From the NCBI GenBank assembly GCA_015680685.1, contig MNCI01007756.1, forward strand, positions 4,962 to 43,477: a stretch of DNA of 38,516 nt. The letters run 5' to 3'. Source of the DNA: Gnetum montanum (taxonomy: Eukaryota > Streptophyta > Gnetopsida > Gnetales > Gnetaceae). The notes under the pieces were generated by a model. It worked only from the letters and a program-made list of their open reading frames with translations. It was not told where the DNA came from and did no database searches. Shown here piece by piece: positions 1 to 11,339 of this stretch (position 1 is its first letter; every line of letters begins with the position of its first letter). The position numbers and the translations under genes are program-made.

Positions 1-594
1 GAATCTTGCTCTATTTCTAGTTTTCTTGTGGAACTATCTCTTTCTCTGGGGAAAATTAGGAGTAGATTGCGGAGTTGTGCTCAAATGTTTTTGCAAAATT
101 TTATTTGTTACAAGTAGGTATTATAAGGACCGCATAGACTAGGCAGTTGAACAAAATAGGAAATTTTCAACAACTCACAGTACTTGGCAAAGTTGGCTGA
201 ATCTCTTTAAAGTAAGTCATTTTTAGTTTACACACAGTGCAATCGTTACATTTCTTACAACCACACACTGCAACAGCACACACACATAATCACATTAACT
301 ACTGAGTTTATTTGGAGGTATCTGGGCCTTGGTGTTGCCAGAGACCAGTAGGCACCTAAATCCTGTTCGAGGACACTCGTTGGTGGTCGCATCCCAAACA
401 GTCGCCAACAATAACCATAAAAGAAAGTAAAAGAGTAGACAATAGATACTGAATATATTAACAATGGTGTAAAACAAAAACTAAGAGAATACCAATTACC
501 TTAAAAATACAAATATAACAAAGAAGATAAAAATAAAAAGTTGTAAAATAAAACAGTTAAAAACTGAGGAGCCACAAGAGCTATTAGTATGGAT
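1..594 (-). other. Post-integrase non-coding end of element A
   Basis: On the minus strand this follows the integrase tail. The first roughly 60 bases after the purine-rich site resemble the matching place in element B (12591-12650, a shared run around CTCAGTTTTT), then similarity fades. The rest is A/T-rich with no open frame worth naming. By analogy with B it should be the start of the long post-pol spacer. Confidence 0.5.
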
Positions 595-609
595 GGCTAT
601 CTCCCCCAT
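595..609 (-). other. Polypurine-like tract of element A
   Basis: Minus-strand ATGGGGGAGATAGCC. The same purine run, ATGGGGGAGATGG, occurs at 12576-12588 just after the integrase of element B. Polypurine tracts prime plus-strand DNA synthesis; Athila-like elements can have an internal one after pol. Its role here is inferred from position and conservation only. Confidence 0.4.
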
Positions 610-631
610 GACTAAGCTAGAAGGGAGAGAT

Positions 632-1880
632 CTAAAAGATTGAGTGTGGTTGTTCATCTAGCAAGGTGTTTGTTGCGTTGGTTGGCTTGGACTCATGGAA
701 AGGTTTTATTTGTTGAATGTTGACTAATTGTTTTTTGTTTAGGCTGTCAGGTTTGTAGGTGATCATGGCCCTAGATGGAAAACTTTTATCAATAATGTAA
801 GGTCCTTCCCACAATGTTTGAAATTTGGTTCGTTGGGGTACATGTGTAGGATTCCAATAGAGAACCTTATCTCATGGTTGAAACTTATCTTTTCTTATTT
901 TGAGGTCATGGAATTTCTTATTGAATGCCTTATGCATTTTGTTGGATGATAGGACCACTAACTAGTTTTCATCTAGTAAGTTAAGACACATTAACCATTC
1001 TTTCTCTGCTAAACTTAGATCTAGGTTAAGGTCACATGCTGTAGAGAGCATACGGAGCTCAAATTGGATGAACAATATTGGTAGTTTTCTGTACACAAGC
1101 TCATAGGGAGAATAACATATGGGAAGCTTCCATATGAAGAGATACGCCCAAAGGACATGATTTAATTAGTGCTTCAGTCCCTTTGATATTTGCTAATGAT
1201 ACACGTTAAGATTTTTGTAATCTCTTGATTAGTGACCTCAGCTTGACCATTGACTTGGGGGTGATATGGTGTTGTGAGTTTATGTTTAAACCCCAAGCAT
1301 TGCATCAACTTTTGGAAAGTGGTGCCTATAAAATGAGTTTCATTATCATAAATTAATGCACGAGGTACACCAAACTTATTTACGATGTTTTGTTATAAAA
1401 ACCAAGCAGCAGTGGTGGATGTACAGTCGGTGATGACCACTACTTCTACCCACTTGGTACAATAGTCAACTATGACTATTATATATGCCTTTCCATTTGA
1501 CAAAGGTGTGATGGGACCCATAAAGTCAATGCCCCAAATATCAAATGGCTTGAGAGGTTGTATCCATTATTGTGGTCCCTTCATTCAAGCTGTCATTTCA
1601 CCATCCCTCTAGCAATGATCACAAGCATAGATGAATTGATGTGATCCCTAAATATTGTTGGCTAATAACACCCTACCATGAGGATTTTTATGGCCATGTA
1701 TCTCCCAACATAATGGACCTGACAAGGACCTTTGTGAGCATCCTGAAGAATACACAGCTGATTCGTATCAGGGACACACCAACGTACCAGGCCATCAGGA
1801 CAAACCTTGTAAAGGTTTTCATTAATATCCATGAAATATTTGACCCAATGAAGAAACTATTGTTTCTTTCTAGTGTCTAG
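632..1880 (-). pseudogene. Integrase domain of element A (degenerate)
   Basis: Integrase joins the retrotransposon cDNA to host DNA. The zinc-finger part lies at about 1640-1880. The catalytic triad is still readable in one frame: first Asp at 1525-1527 in GIDFMG, second at 1345-1347 in DNETHF, Glu at 1237-1239 in GQAEVTN. The last two are 36 codons apart, the D-35-E spacing of the family. The C-terminal part at 632-814 contains WEGPYIID and QIKPFHE, which match the tail of element B. No chromodomain is seen, which fits Athila. Stops between these parts make the whole a pseudogene. Confidence 0.85.
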
Positions 1881-1956
1881 CCCTTGTAGTAGTTCTTTCT
1901 TAAGTAGATAAGTGAGGATGACACCATACCATTTTAGTTCATCAGACATATGTGCA

Positions 1957-3400
1957 TTAATAGCGCCTACAAGGAGAGAGTATGACATGGGGGCTCACCA
2001 TTGGCTTGTTCATTAGAAATCTAATGGCACTATGATCTATGTGCATAAACACTTTGTAGCCAAGAACATAGTGCTTGAAATCATCTAAAGCAAACACCAC
2101 TACCATGAACTCATTTTTTGTGGTAATGTAGTTCAATTGTACACCTGTGATGCTCCAACTTGCACAGTGAATGTAATATGCACATTTTTTATCATCCATC
2201 TGCATAAGCACTACCCCCAAAGAATAATTCGATGCATCGATCATCACATGAAATGGTCTAAACCAATTTGGTGCTTAAAGAATGGGGGTTTCAACAAGCT
2301 TTTTCTTTAATTTTTGAAAAGCTAACTCACATGCAGGGGTTTAGATGAATGATGCACCCTTCTTTGTCAATTCTACCAATGGCTTGGCAATTTTGGAAAA
2401 ATTCTTGATGAATCACTAGTAGTATCTAGTATGACCAAGGAATGACTACACTTCTTTGACTATTTTAGGTTGACAGGTTATTCCTTGGATGACCCTTATT
2501 TTTTTAGGGTCCACCTTGATTCCTACTTTTGAAATGTGATGCTCCAGGACTATGCCTTCCTGGATCATAAGATGGCTCTTTTGCCAATTGAGTCGGAGGT
2601 TTGTTTCGACACATCTCTTCAACACTTTCTCAAGATGGTCCAGGGCTTACTCAAACATAGCTTCGTAGGTAGAAAAATCATCCATAAAAACTACTACTCC
2701 ACTACCAATCTGTTGTTGGAAAATGCTGAGAACTAATCATTGAAATGTGGTTGGGCATTACATAGACCAAATGGCATCTGTTGGTAAGCAAAAGTTCCCC
2801 AAGGACTTGTGGTAGTTATCTTTGCCTAGCCCTCTAGTGTAATCTAAAGTTACAACCACTATAACCATCAATAAAGTTGTAATAGCTATGCCCTAAAATG
2901 GTATCCAGCACTTAGTTGACGAAAGGTAATGGAAAATGATCCTTGAAAGTTGTCATGTTGAGCAGCCACAAATCAATGCACACTAGTCATTTTCTTCTTT
3001 CATTGGTACAATCATGAGTGGGGTAGATGAATCTCGCTTCAAGGAGTTGTTCAATCTCCTCTTTGACAATCTGTTTTAACCTAGGATTCAAACGTTGCTA
3101 TGACTATCATTTTATCTTGATGGTAAGGTCAGTGTATATTTGGTGTTGGCATATTCTTGGATCTATCCCAATGAGTTTGGAATATGACCAGGCGAAGGTT
3201 GTTGATCATTTTTCTACAACTTTTATCAATTTTCTCTTTTACTTTGTAGCAAGCTTGGCATTAACCAACCTCCCATTTTTCAAAAATACATACTCCATCC
3301 CAGCTAGTAGCATATTTAATTTAAGGGACTCTTATTTAAAATTGTCAGGAATTTCCAACTCATCCTAATTGACATCATCATTTTCTCCTTTGGAGAACTA
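1957..3400 (-). pseudogene. Reverse transcriptase and RNase H of element A (degenerate)
   Basis: The RNase H part is open at 1957-2247 and shows DASNYSLG, then LNYITTKNEF, FKHYVLGYKV and HIDHSA, the usual run of Ty3/gypsy RNase H motifs. Upstream on the minus strand the RT catalytic box FMDDFSTY has its two Asp codons at 2677-2682, and MPFGLCNA lies near 2755-2780. The FMDDF form of the YxDD box is typical of Athila and Tat lineages. RT copies the element RNA and RNase H removes the RNA strand. Several stops interrupt the RT frame. Confidence 0.85.
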
Positions 3401-3616
3401 GTGATGAACTTGCTCAAGTTCATCCATACTTGCAACATACTCATACATTAGGCCCCCAATTAATTCCATGAATAATGTACTACTGCTAGCATCAGCCGTC
3501 AGCCAATGGGTACCTTCTTGTTTTATGGCTGTTGCGTATAGACATCTCTAGATATCAACTTCCGATGCACATTGCTTGCATGCAAAGATAAATGTTTGCT
3601 TTACTAACCATAATGT

Positions 3617-4010
3617 CTACATACAATGACACCCTAAATCACTGTATGTGATACATGGAAGTCTCTTCTTCTTGATCTTCCCAAACTCATTTTCTTTTGA
3701 TATTTTGAAGGAAAGATATCTAATGCTCATTTTGGCATCAACAGTACTTAGCCATGCCCTTCCCATAATGATTGGAAAATTCCCCTTGTAGTTCTCCACT
3801 TTGATTACTAGGAAATCAATGGGATATGCCTACCCAAAAACGGTGGTGACAATGTCCACAACCAACCCCAATGGAACAGTGATGGATTGGTCCACCAATT
3901 CCAACTGGATGTTGCTCTTCTTCAAAGGAAGAAGGTTCCACATTATGTACATCTCATGGGAGAACAAATTAACACCAAAACCAAAGTCAAGAAAAGCTTT
4001 ACAAGGCTCA
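3617..4010 (-). pseudogene. Aspartic protease domain of element A (degenerate)
   Basis: The minus strand reads a retropepsin-like domain. The catalytic Asp codon is at 3986-3988, but the usual DSG triplet has become DFG. The C-terminal part at 3617-3799 shows FPIIMGRAWLSTVDA, the family's conserved I(I/L)GRxWL block. Element B has the same block, FPIIMGRAWLSMVNA. The enzyme would cut the Gag-Pol polyprotein. A stop lies between the two halves, so it is not functional. Confidence 0.75.
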
Positions 4011-4110
4011 TTCCCAGTAATCTATAAGTAAACTAGGGGACTCCTAGGATCAGCTAATTTTTTGGGCAGGTTACTAACTCAAATTCAATCAAATACAACA
4101 TGTGTCAACA

Positions 4111-6594
4111 TTATAGTATGAATTCAAGAGGGATTTTAGTTTGAAGGGGACTCAAATAAAGAGGAAAGAGAGGAAGTTGAAGGAGTAGGGTTACCAACCA
4201 CCGATGTGTCTGAGGGCTATGGTGGACTTCTAGGTTGTTAAAGGATCTTTTCTTTGTTCGTGGTTCCAACTTACTAGATGGGTTAACCAATTGCAGGTTA
4301 ACTACCCTCGTAGCATTTCTTTGTTGTGGTTGTGTAGGCAATTCACCCTTCAAGCATAGAGCAAGTGATAGTTATGCAAGAGGTGGAGGAGTAGGTGTAG
4401 GAACAAGAGGTGCATGAGGGTAGTTGGTGGCATCCCTCCATGGATAGGGTGATTGGTATGTTTTAGGAGGGTAGTGATAAGATTGGTAAGCAAGAATATG
4501 ACTAGATGAGTCCCTTGAAGATGAATGTTGCTAAACATAGTAAACATAGGGATCTGGTTACCGGTAAGGGTATTGCTATCTTGGAGGTGGCAAAGCCCAT
4601 GATTGTGGTTGTTGCCACTAGTGGTACAATTCATGGGATTGCGGAAGAGTTTCACTTGGATAATATTGCTGTGGTTGGCAGAACTGTCAAGGATTTCCTT
4701 GTGGATAAGATAATCTTTTGGGCATTTTCCTTTGCCTTTGTGCAAGTCGTGGATGTAAGGCATACACCCTAGATTCCTACAAGTGTGATACAACTAGACA
4801 ACATCCCTTAGGATCTTCATACTAGCAAACATCACATCCACCATCATCATCTAAATTGCTATCCATATCACTATTGTAGCCATTTTACCTTTACCCTTAG
4901 ATAGGGTGCATTTAGCTTCCTTACGCCTTCGACGCTCTCGCTCACAACTTTGCTCCTTGGACTCTTTAGTAATTTTTAAGATAGCTTGAAACTTATTGTC
5001 CATGGAGTCCCATAATTGATCAAGCTTGGTCATGATTTTTTATTGCAATTTTTGGAATGGAAAGATTTTCTAATTTACCACCTCATCTCTAACGAATTCA
5101 TCCTCACTATCACAAAATCAAACCTCTTTTTTCTCAATAGAAGGATCCCTATTGTATTCTTTTGCACTTTCACATTTTCTTAGTTCTCCCTCCTCCTTGG
5201 CTACCTACTGAATTAGTTTTTGGATTCGACGAGTGCTTAACTCTATCAATCTCCTTTGGACATAGGCTCCAAGGGTTTTCTTGGTTTCATATTGCATCCT
5301 ATCTATGATATGGCTAAGTTGATCAAGCTGAGAGTATCCATGGATGGGACACCTATGCAATAGAGAGTAGTATCAGCCAATAGTAGCATCCAAGGGCTCA
5401 TGATCCCCTTGTTTTCACCCTTGAATTTTTTTTCTTAGATTGGATACTTGGGAGTATGTTCCAACATTGTACTCCACAACTTGATTGATTTTGGTTCCAA
5501 GGTTTGATACCAAATTTTTTCTTCCTTTATAAGTATCCTTAGAAATAATTTTAGCTTTTGCCAATCATTTTCAATATTCTGCAAGACACATGCATCCTAG
5601 AAGGCCTAGAGATGATTTTGTGGATTGGCATCATATCCTCCCTTGAGAACTGAGGGATGTTGTTCATATTCAACCTCTTTATTCTACTATACTTCATGTG
5701 CTTGGTTGGAATCCTCACAACCTCTGCAATGTTTACCATGCCTCAAGTAGCAAGTAGAGGTTCATCAAGGCCATGATGGTGGTACTTACAATGTTCCCTA
5801 CTAGTCCTTCTTTCTTGATGATGGGCCTCTCTGGATTACCCAAGTCTTTGGTCATGACTATCATGACTGTCCTATGTATTTTTCTAGTCCCGTCGATCAC
5901 CTCCATCAGGATTATTCCTTCTACGACCATGATCTAAACCAGATGAAGAAGAAGATGATGACGATGAAGAGGAAGAAGAAGGATAACTTTCTCCGCACTG
6001 ACACCTATCATCCTTCCTTTGATGCTTGTAACCATGATCGTGATCATGATCTCCTTTGTCCCCCTTTTCTTGACTTGCTTCTCCAAATCCATTTTTTTCA
6101 TTCGATCTATTTTGACTAGAACCTGGATTATGGATTGTAGATTATACATTCTGGTTGAGGGCTTCTTAAATAAAGTCAAAGAGAGGAGAATCACTAAAGA
6201 AGTGGTGACCTTCATCAATTAGGCCAAGTGGAGGTGGAAAGATATTTGACCCCTTGTCCTTCACAAGCTTGTGTTGGTGCTCCAGCTGCCAATCCCTTAA
6301 TTGTTGTGCTTCAATGGGATAATAATCCCTTGAGCCAGGATCTTGCATCTCGTATTCTCCATAGAGATGTTGAAGCCCGTGTCGTGCGAGCATTAGCTGA
6401 AGCATTGCTGGAATAGATTGGTCAAGTGGCAACATAATGTTGCCTTCCATATCGCACCACTGCATTAGTTCATCTTAATATAAGATGAAGGTAAAGTCTA
6501 GTACATACTCATCAAGATGAGCATACACCACCTAGTATTATTGACGCACTTGAATTGCCCTGGGTGGAGATGGGCTCCTATGAGAAGAAGACAT
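4111..6594 (-). pseudogene. gag of element A (degenerate)
   Basis: The start is set by ATG at 6594 on the minus strand, about 130 bases inside the primer site; it begins MSSSHRSPSPPRAIQV and stops soon after. A similar start occurs in element C (18423). Further down are a charged, coiled stretch near 4851-5033 (WDSMDNKFQA), a cysteine cluster near 4800-4840 (CDVC, then PKGCC) and a histidine- and proline-rich segment at 4350-4793. The order and several motifs match element B. Gag would form the particle that packages the RNA. Stops and frameshifts are frequent throughout. Confidence 0.7.
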
Positions 6595-6720
6595 TTTATA
6601 TTAATAAATTAAGATTTAAGTTAATGATAATAATTTTCATTTTTGTACGATTTGACTCTTAGGATTTGAACTACAAGGTTACTAATTTTTACTAGGTTTA
6701 AATAGTGCACGAAGAACTAC

Positions 6721-6741
6721 AGTCCCTAGAAACGATGCCAA
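6721..6741 (-). other. Primer-binding site of element A (tRNA-Asp type)
   Basis: Minus-strand TTGGCATCGTTTCTAGGGAC resembles the plant tRNA-Asp primer site TGGCGCCGTTGCCGGGGA, with changes that are mostly C to T or G to A. It directly adjoins the LTR end TCATCA. The equivalent site in element C is at 18554-18575. Confidence 0.7.
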
Positions 6742-6870
6742 TGATGAGAAGTAAGGTACCTCTCCACCCAACCATACGAATCATAAGCGTTCACGTGCAA
6801 TCCAGTTGAATTCCGCAGATTATAATTACTAAGTGCACTAGAGCTAAATAATGTGTGCATCCCTTGTTCC
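6742..6870 (-). mobile_element. Stub of the 5' LTR of element A
   Basis: Starting at TGATGAG, about 100 bases align with the U5 end of the element C LTR (18576-18680), for example both carry a cacccaaccata block. The rest of the LTR is missing. The sequence passes into gag of element B at roughly 6850-6890. Confidence 0.65.
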
Positions 6871-6889
6871 TATTAAACTAAGATGACAA

Positions 6890-8990
6890 TGTGGATCCTC
6901 CTCCTGAGGGTTCTCAATATGAAAATTCTCCATCCTTTGTTATTGATGATGAGGGTGTGACCCTGAACCTGTGACCCATTATTCATAAACCAGGTTTGGA
7001 AAAAAGTGATAGTCAAGGTAGGGACTTGAGTAAAAATCATAATGGCAAGGGATCTAAGGATGGTGGTTGTAATGAATGAAGAGGTGGTGGCAAACACTGT
7101 GATGGTAGTGGCAATCCACCTTCCTCTTCATCCTCTTCATTTTATTCCAAACATTCATCTTCATCTTCTGGTTCTCAAAGAAACTATCATTGAAATAATC
7201 ATGATGAAGGTGATTAATGAGACAATATAGACCATCAAGGCCATCAAGAATGCTAGGGTGGTTGAAACCATCATTGATGTCATTGACGTAGTAATGATGA
7301 ACCTCTATTGGCGACTTGAAGCATGCTCAACATTGTAGAGACAATAAAGATTCCAACTAGGCATGTGAGAGATAGTTAAATTAAGCACTTAGACATGAGT
7401 AATATCCCCTGATTTGAGGGGGGATACAAATCTAATTTGCAGACATACCTACAAGCTTTTCATGATGCTTGTGCCTTACAAAATATAGACCATGAGTGGT
7501 AGAAACTTAAGCTTTTTTCTAGGACACTTATCAAGGAAGTTGAAAGCTGGTACTGGTCCTTAGAATTGAAATTCATTCACTAATGGAGTACAATGTTGGA
7601 GCTGTTTAATGACAAATATCAAACATACTCTAGAGTGTCTAATCTAAAAAGGCAAATCCAAGGCTAGAAATAAGGAACACATGAACCCTTGGATGCTCCC
7701 ATAGGTAGATACTATTTACTCTTACATAGATGCCCTGGCCATGGATATTCTTAGAAGGAACAACTTCATCGCATCATAAATGGGCTTAGAGCAAAAACTA
7801 GAAGAACTCTTGGGGTGTATGCCCAAGGAGATTGTCTAAACTGAGAGCTCATTAGATCCAAAGGCTGATAGAGTAGGTAGCAAAAGAAGAAGATGAGTTA
7901 TGAAAGAGGGAAAATGTAGAACAGTATAATAGGGATTCTTCCATCAGGAAATGGGAGGTCTGATTTTGTGATGAGGAGTCACCACTCGATGAAGTGATGA
8001 ATAAGAAAACCTTGCCCATCTAAAAAATTTTTTATGATATTTCAACAAAGGTTGATAAATCATGGGACTCTTTGGATGAGAAATTCCAAAATGCTATGAA
8101 GATTGCTAAAGAATTCAAAGAGAAAAATAGTGATCATAACCATAGGAGGCAAAAGGAAGCTGAAAATGCCTACCAAAGAGATAAGGGCAAAGTTACTACC
8201 ATAGAGGAAGTTATGGAAATCAACTCTGATGATGAAACTAGTTGTGACCTTTGTCAATATGAACATCCAAAGGGATGTTGCCTTGTGGTGTCACACTCAT
8301 AAGAGTCTGGGATGTACACATTGAATCCTTAACTAGCACATAGGCAAGCACCCAAATGATTACCTTATCCTCAAGGTAATCCAAGGTAGTTTCACCAGCA
8401 ACAACAAGCTTATTACCCAAGTGGAGCTCCTCCACAACCTTATGAATAATACTAATAACGATACCAACCACAATCATGGGGAATGTCATTGCCAAGGTAG
8501 TAGTATCCTTAGACATAACTAGATCCATACGGGTACTATGTTCAGCAACCTATCTCTCCAAGAAGTTCTACAAGTCATACTTCATTTCAGCATCACTATT
8601 ACCCTCCAGAGTACCATCAAACACATTCAACATCTACTCAAGGATAAAACCCATATCCATACCATCCTCTACATCTATTTGCACATACACCTCCACCCTC
8701 AACCAAGTTACCTTCTACTTTTTCCATGTAGGGTGAAATTCCTCCATAGTAGCAACAACAAAATGCTACGAGGGTTATACATTCACAATAGGCTTTCTAA
8801 TTAAGTAGTCTAGATAATCAATCTAGAAAAAGATCCTTCTTCTAACCCAACAGTCCTCTCCAACCCTCACAACCTAGTACATCTAATTACCTTACATCTC
8901 CAACACCCTCATTATCTACATAAAATACCTTCAAGTTCCCTTCAAACCAAACATTGCCTTGGATCTGCAATATGATGCTAACTCATGCTA
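6890..8990 (+). pseudogene. gag of element B (5'-truncated, degenerate)
   Basis: The capsid-like part is near 7420-7800: a stretch of LFSRTLIKEV, then ESWYW and LELFNDKYQ resembles the Retrotrans_gag fold, where a Leu-rich helix precedes a conserved Trp. At 8072-8302 comes DEKFQNAMKIAKEF and a charged region, aligning with element A gag. It ends in a cysteine cluster at 8243-8281 (CDLC, YEH, GCC). After that is a Gln/Pro-rich linker (QQQQAYYPSGAPPQP near 8395-8440). No start codon survives. Several frames must be combined, so it is a relic. Confidence 0.65.
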
Positions 8991-9059
8991 TTTTTTATTA
9001 GATCAAGGCTAGCAATCTTCCCACAAAAAAATCTGACTTAGGAAGTCCACTCATTTACC

Positions 9060-9470
9060 TATAGATCACTAGACATGAACCATGTAAGGCTCTTCTTGAC
9101 TCTAGTTCTAGTGTCAATCTCATCTCCCATGACATGTACAAAGCCTGGAACCTACCACCTCTTAAGAAGAGCAACATTCATTTGGAATTGGCCAACTAGT
9201 TAATTATGTCCCTCTGGGATTAGTAGAGGATATTGTGATCCTAGTTTATGGGTGGTCCTATCTTGCCAATTTTCTGGTGATCAAAGTTGAGAATTGCAAA
9301 GGTGACTTTCCCATCATTATGGGAAGAGCTTGGTTAAGCATGGTCAATGCATGTATGGGCATAAGGGACCTCTCCTTGAAAATCTCTAAGTAGAATGAAT
9401 TTGGAAAGTTAGAGAAGAAACATATTCCATGCATCATGTACAACAATAATGAGTGCAATTGTGCGTAAAA
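9060..9470 (+). pseudogene. Aspartic protease of element B (degenerate)
   Basis: The catalytic Asp is at 9098-9100 in LLDSSSSVNLIS; the family normally has DSG, here DSS. The second conserved block, FPIIMGRAWLS, lies at about 9310-9345 in another frame. The two halves and their spacing match element A. It would process Gag-Pol but is broken by stops and at least one frameshift. Confidence 0.72.
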
Positions 9471-9984
9471 AATTTGGTCCATCAAAAGTACATACATCAA
9501 ACCCTGTAATCAGTGTGCACAAGAAATCAATATTCAAAGGTGTTTGTACACAGCAACCACAAAATAAGAGGGTACCCAATGACTAATAGCTAACTTAGAA
9601 AGTAGCACATTATGCATGGAACCAACTAAGAGCCTAACATGTACTTATGTTAAAAGCATGGATGAACTTGAACGAGTTCATCCCCAACTCTCTAATGAAA
9701 ATGATGACACCTATTGAGGAGAGTTAGAAATCTCTGATAACTTTAAGTAGGAGCCCTTAGAGCTAGAAACTTTACTAGTCAACATGGACTATGCATTCTT
9801 AAACAATGATAATCTGGTCATAATTAATGCCAAAGGTGGTTAATAAATGGCCAACAGCCTTTACTTGGTCATATTTTGAGCTAACTAGAATCAATGCAAG
9901 GATATGCCAACATCACATTTACACTGACACAGCCATGAAGCGAAGAAGGCAACTGTAGGGATGGCGGAACCCCAAATTGAAGTA

Positions 9985-11150
9985 GATCATCAAGGAGGAA
10001 ATTAAACAACTCTTTAAGGTAGGGTTCATCTATCCCATTGCAAATAGTGAGTGGGTTAGCCCACTTGTAATTATGCCACAAAAAGATGGTAAATGGCAAG
10101 TCTACATTAACTTTAGGCTATTGAACATGGCAACATTAAAGATCATTTTCTATTATCATTTGTTGACCAAGTGTTCAACATCAACTCCAGGCATTGCTAT
10201 TATCTTCTTGGATGGCTATAATGGCTATGACCAAATCCAAATTGCACCCAAAGATTAGGTCAAGACAACATTCATGAGTCCCTAGGGGAATTTTGCATAT
10301 TGTAAGATACCATTTGGTCTATGCAATGCCCCTGCAACATTTAAATGCCTAGTCCTTAGCATCTTTTAGCAATAGATCAGTAGCGGGGTGGAAATCTTCA
10401 TGGATGAATTTTCCACCTATGGAGCTACGTTTGAGTAGGCCTTGGACTGCCTTAAGCAAGTATTGAAGAGATGTGTGAAACCAAATTTGTAGCTCAACTA
10501 GTAAAAGAGCCAACTCATGGTCTAAAAAGGCATTGTACTAGGGCATAGAATCACTCAAGTAAGGATTAAGGTAGACCTTGAAAAAATAAAGATTATCCAA
10601 GGAATAACACGCTGGCTACTACCAATGATTCATAGAGAATTTCTTTAAGATCATAAAATTGTTGGTATAGCTTACAAAGAAAGATGAACCTTTCATTTGG
10701 ACTAAGGAGTGCAAACATGCATTCCAACTACTAAAGGTGAAACTCATAAAAACACTAATTCTATGGGCACAAACTGGTCCAAACTATTCCACATCATGAT
10801 GGATGCATCTAACTAGGCCTTGGAAGTAGTGGTCACAAAGTTGGATAATAAAAAATGTCCATACTACATCCACTATGCAAGCCGAAGCATTGTGGGAGCA
10901 TAATTAAATTACACCACCATGGTGAAAGAATAAATGGAAGTGGTGTATGCTTTTGAAAAGTTCAGGCACTATGTGCTTGGCTAGAAAGTATGTGTGCACA
11001 TGGACCATGGTGCAATCCACTTCCTCATAAACAAGCCAACAATGAGCCCTCATATTATACAATGGCTCGTGATCTTGTAGGAATTCGATCTCATGATGGT
11101 AGATCAAAAAGGAACTGAAAATGTGGTTGCTAACCACCTCTCTTGCTTAA
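9985..11150 (+). pseudogene. Reverse transcriptase and RNase H of element B (degenerate)
   Basis: Blocks in order: EWVSPLVIMPQKDGKWQV (10050-10100), the palm motif FLDGYNGYDQIQIAP (10207-10250), IPFGLCNAPATF (10310-10345), and the catalytic box VEIFMDEFSTYG with codons 10402-10407 reading Asp-Glu instead of Asp-Asp. VLGHRI follows near 10540. RNase H motifs are at 10796-11060: MMDASN, YYIHYASRS, FRHYVLG and MDHGAIHFL. The changed second catalytic Asp would inactivate RT even without the stops. Element A keeps the Asp pair. Confidence 0.87.
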
Positions 11151-11339
11151 GATGGGATAATAAAGAGGAGGAGAGCCCACTTTCTAATTAGTTTCCAGAT
11201 GAACTCCTCTTTATAGGAGTACTAAATGATCAAATGCTCACAAAACCAACCTGGTATAATGACATCCTCATCTATCTTCTCACTCAGGAGATGCCACAAG
11301 ATATTGATTTTAGAAAGAAGCAATAATTTCTTCATTAGG

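Larger units (their letters stand above)
1..6870 (-). mobile_element. Element A: degenerate Athila-type Ty3/gypsy LTR retrotransposon
   Basis: Reading the minus strand from 6870 down, the order is LTR end, primer site, gag, protease, RT, RNase H, integrase, then a polypurine-like site near 600. That order (integrase after RT) defines Ty3/gypsy. The RT box FMDDFSTY, the tRNA-Asp-like primer site and an integrase tail without a chromodomain point to the Athila group of non-chromovirus plant elements. Almost every domain is cut by stops or frameshifts, so the copy is dead and old. Element B on the opposite strand is a diverged relative, and the two corroborate each other domain by domain. The 3' end runs off the window at position 1 and most of the 5' LTR is missing at the junction with B. 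Confidence 0.88.

Noticed and set aside
395-420. Primer-site-like TTGGCGACTGTTTGGGATG on the minus strand.
   Set aside because: No LTR end CA and no gag accompany it; it lies after the integrase of element A. Probably chance.
1641-1880. Plus-strand open frame; a similar one on the minus strand at 11222-11470.
   Set aside because: Both are the antisense of the integrase zinc-finger part of elements A and B. They look alike only because the real domains are related.
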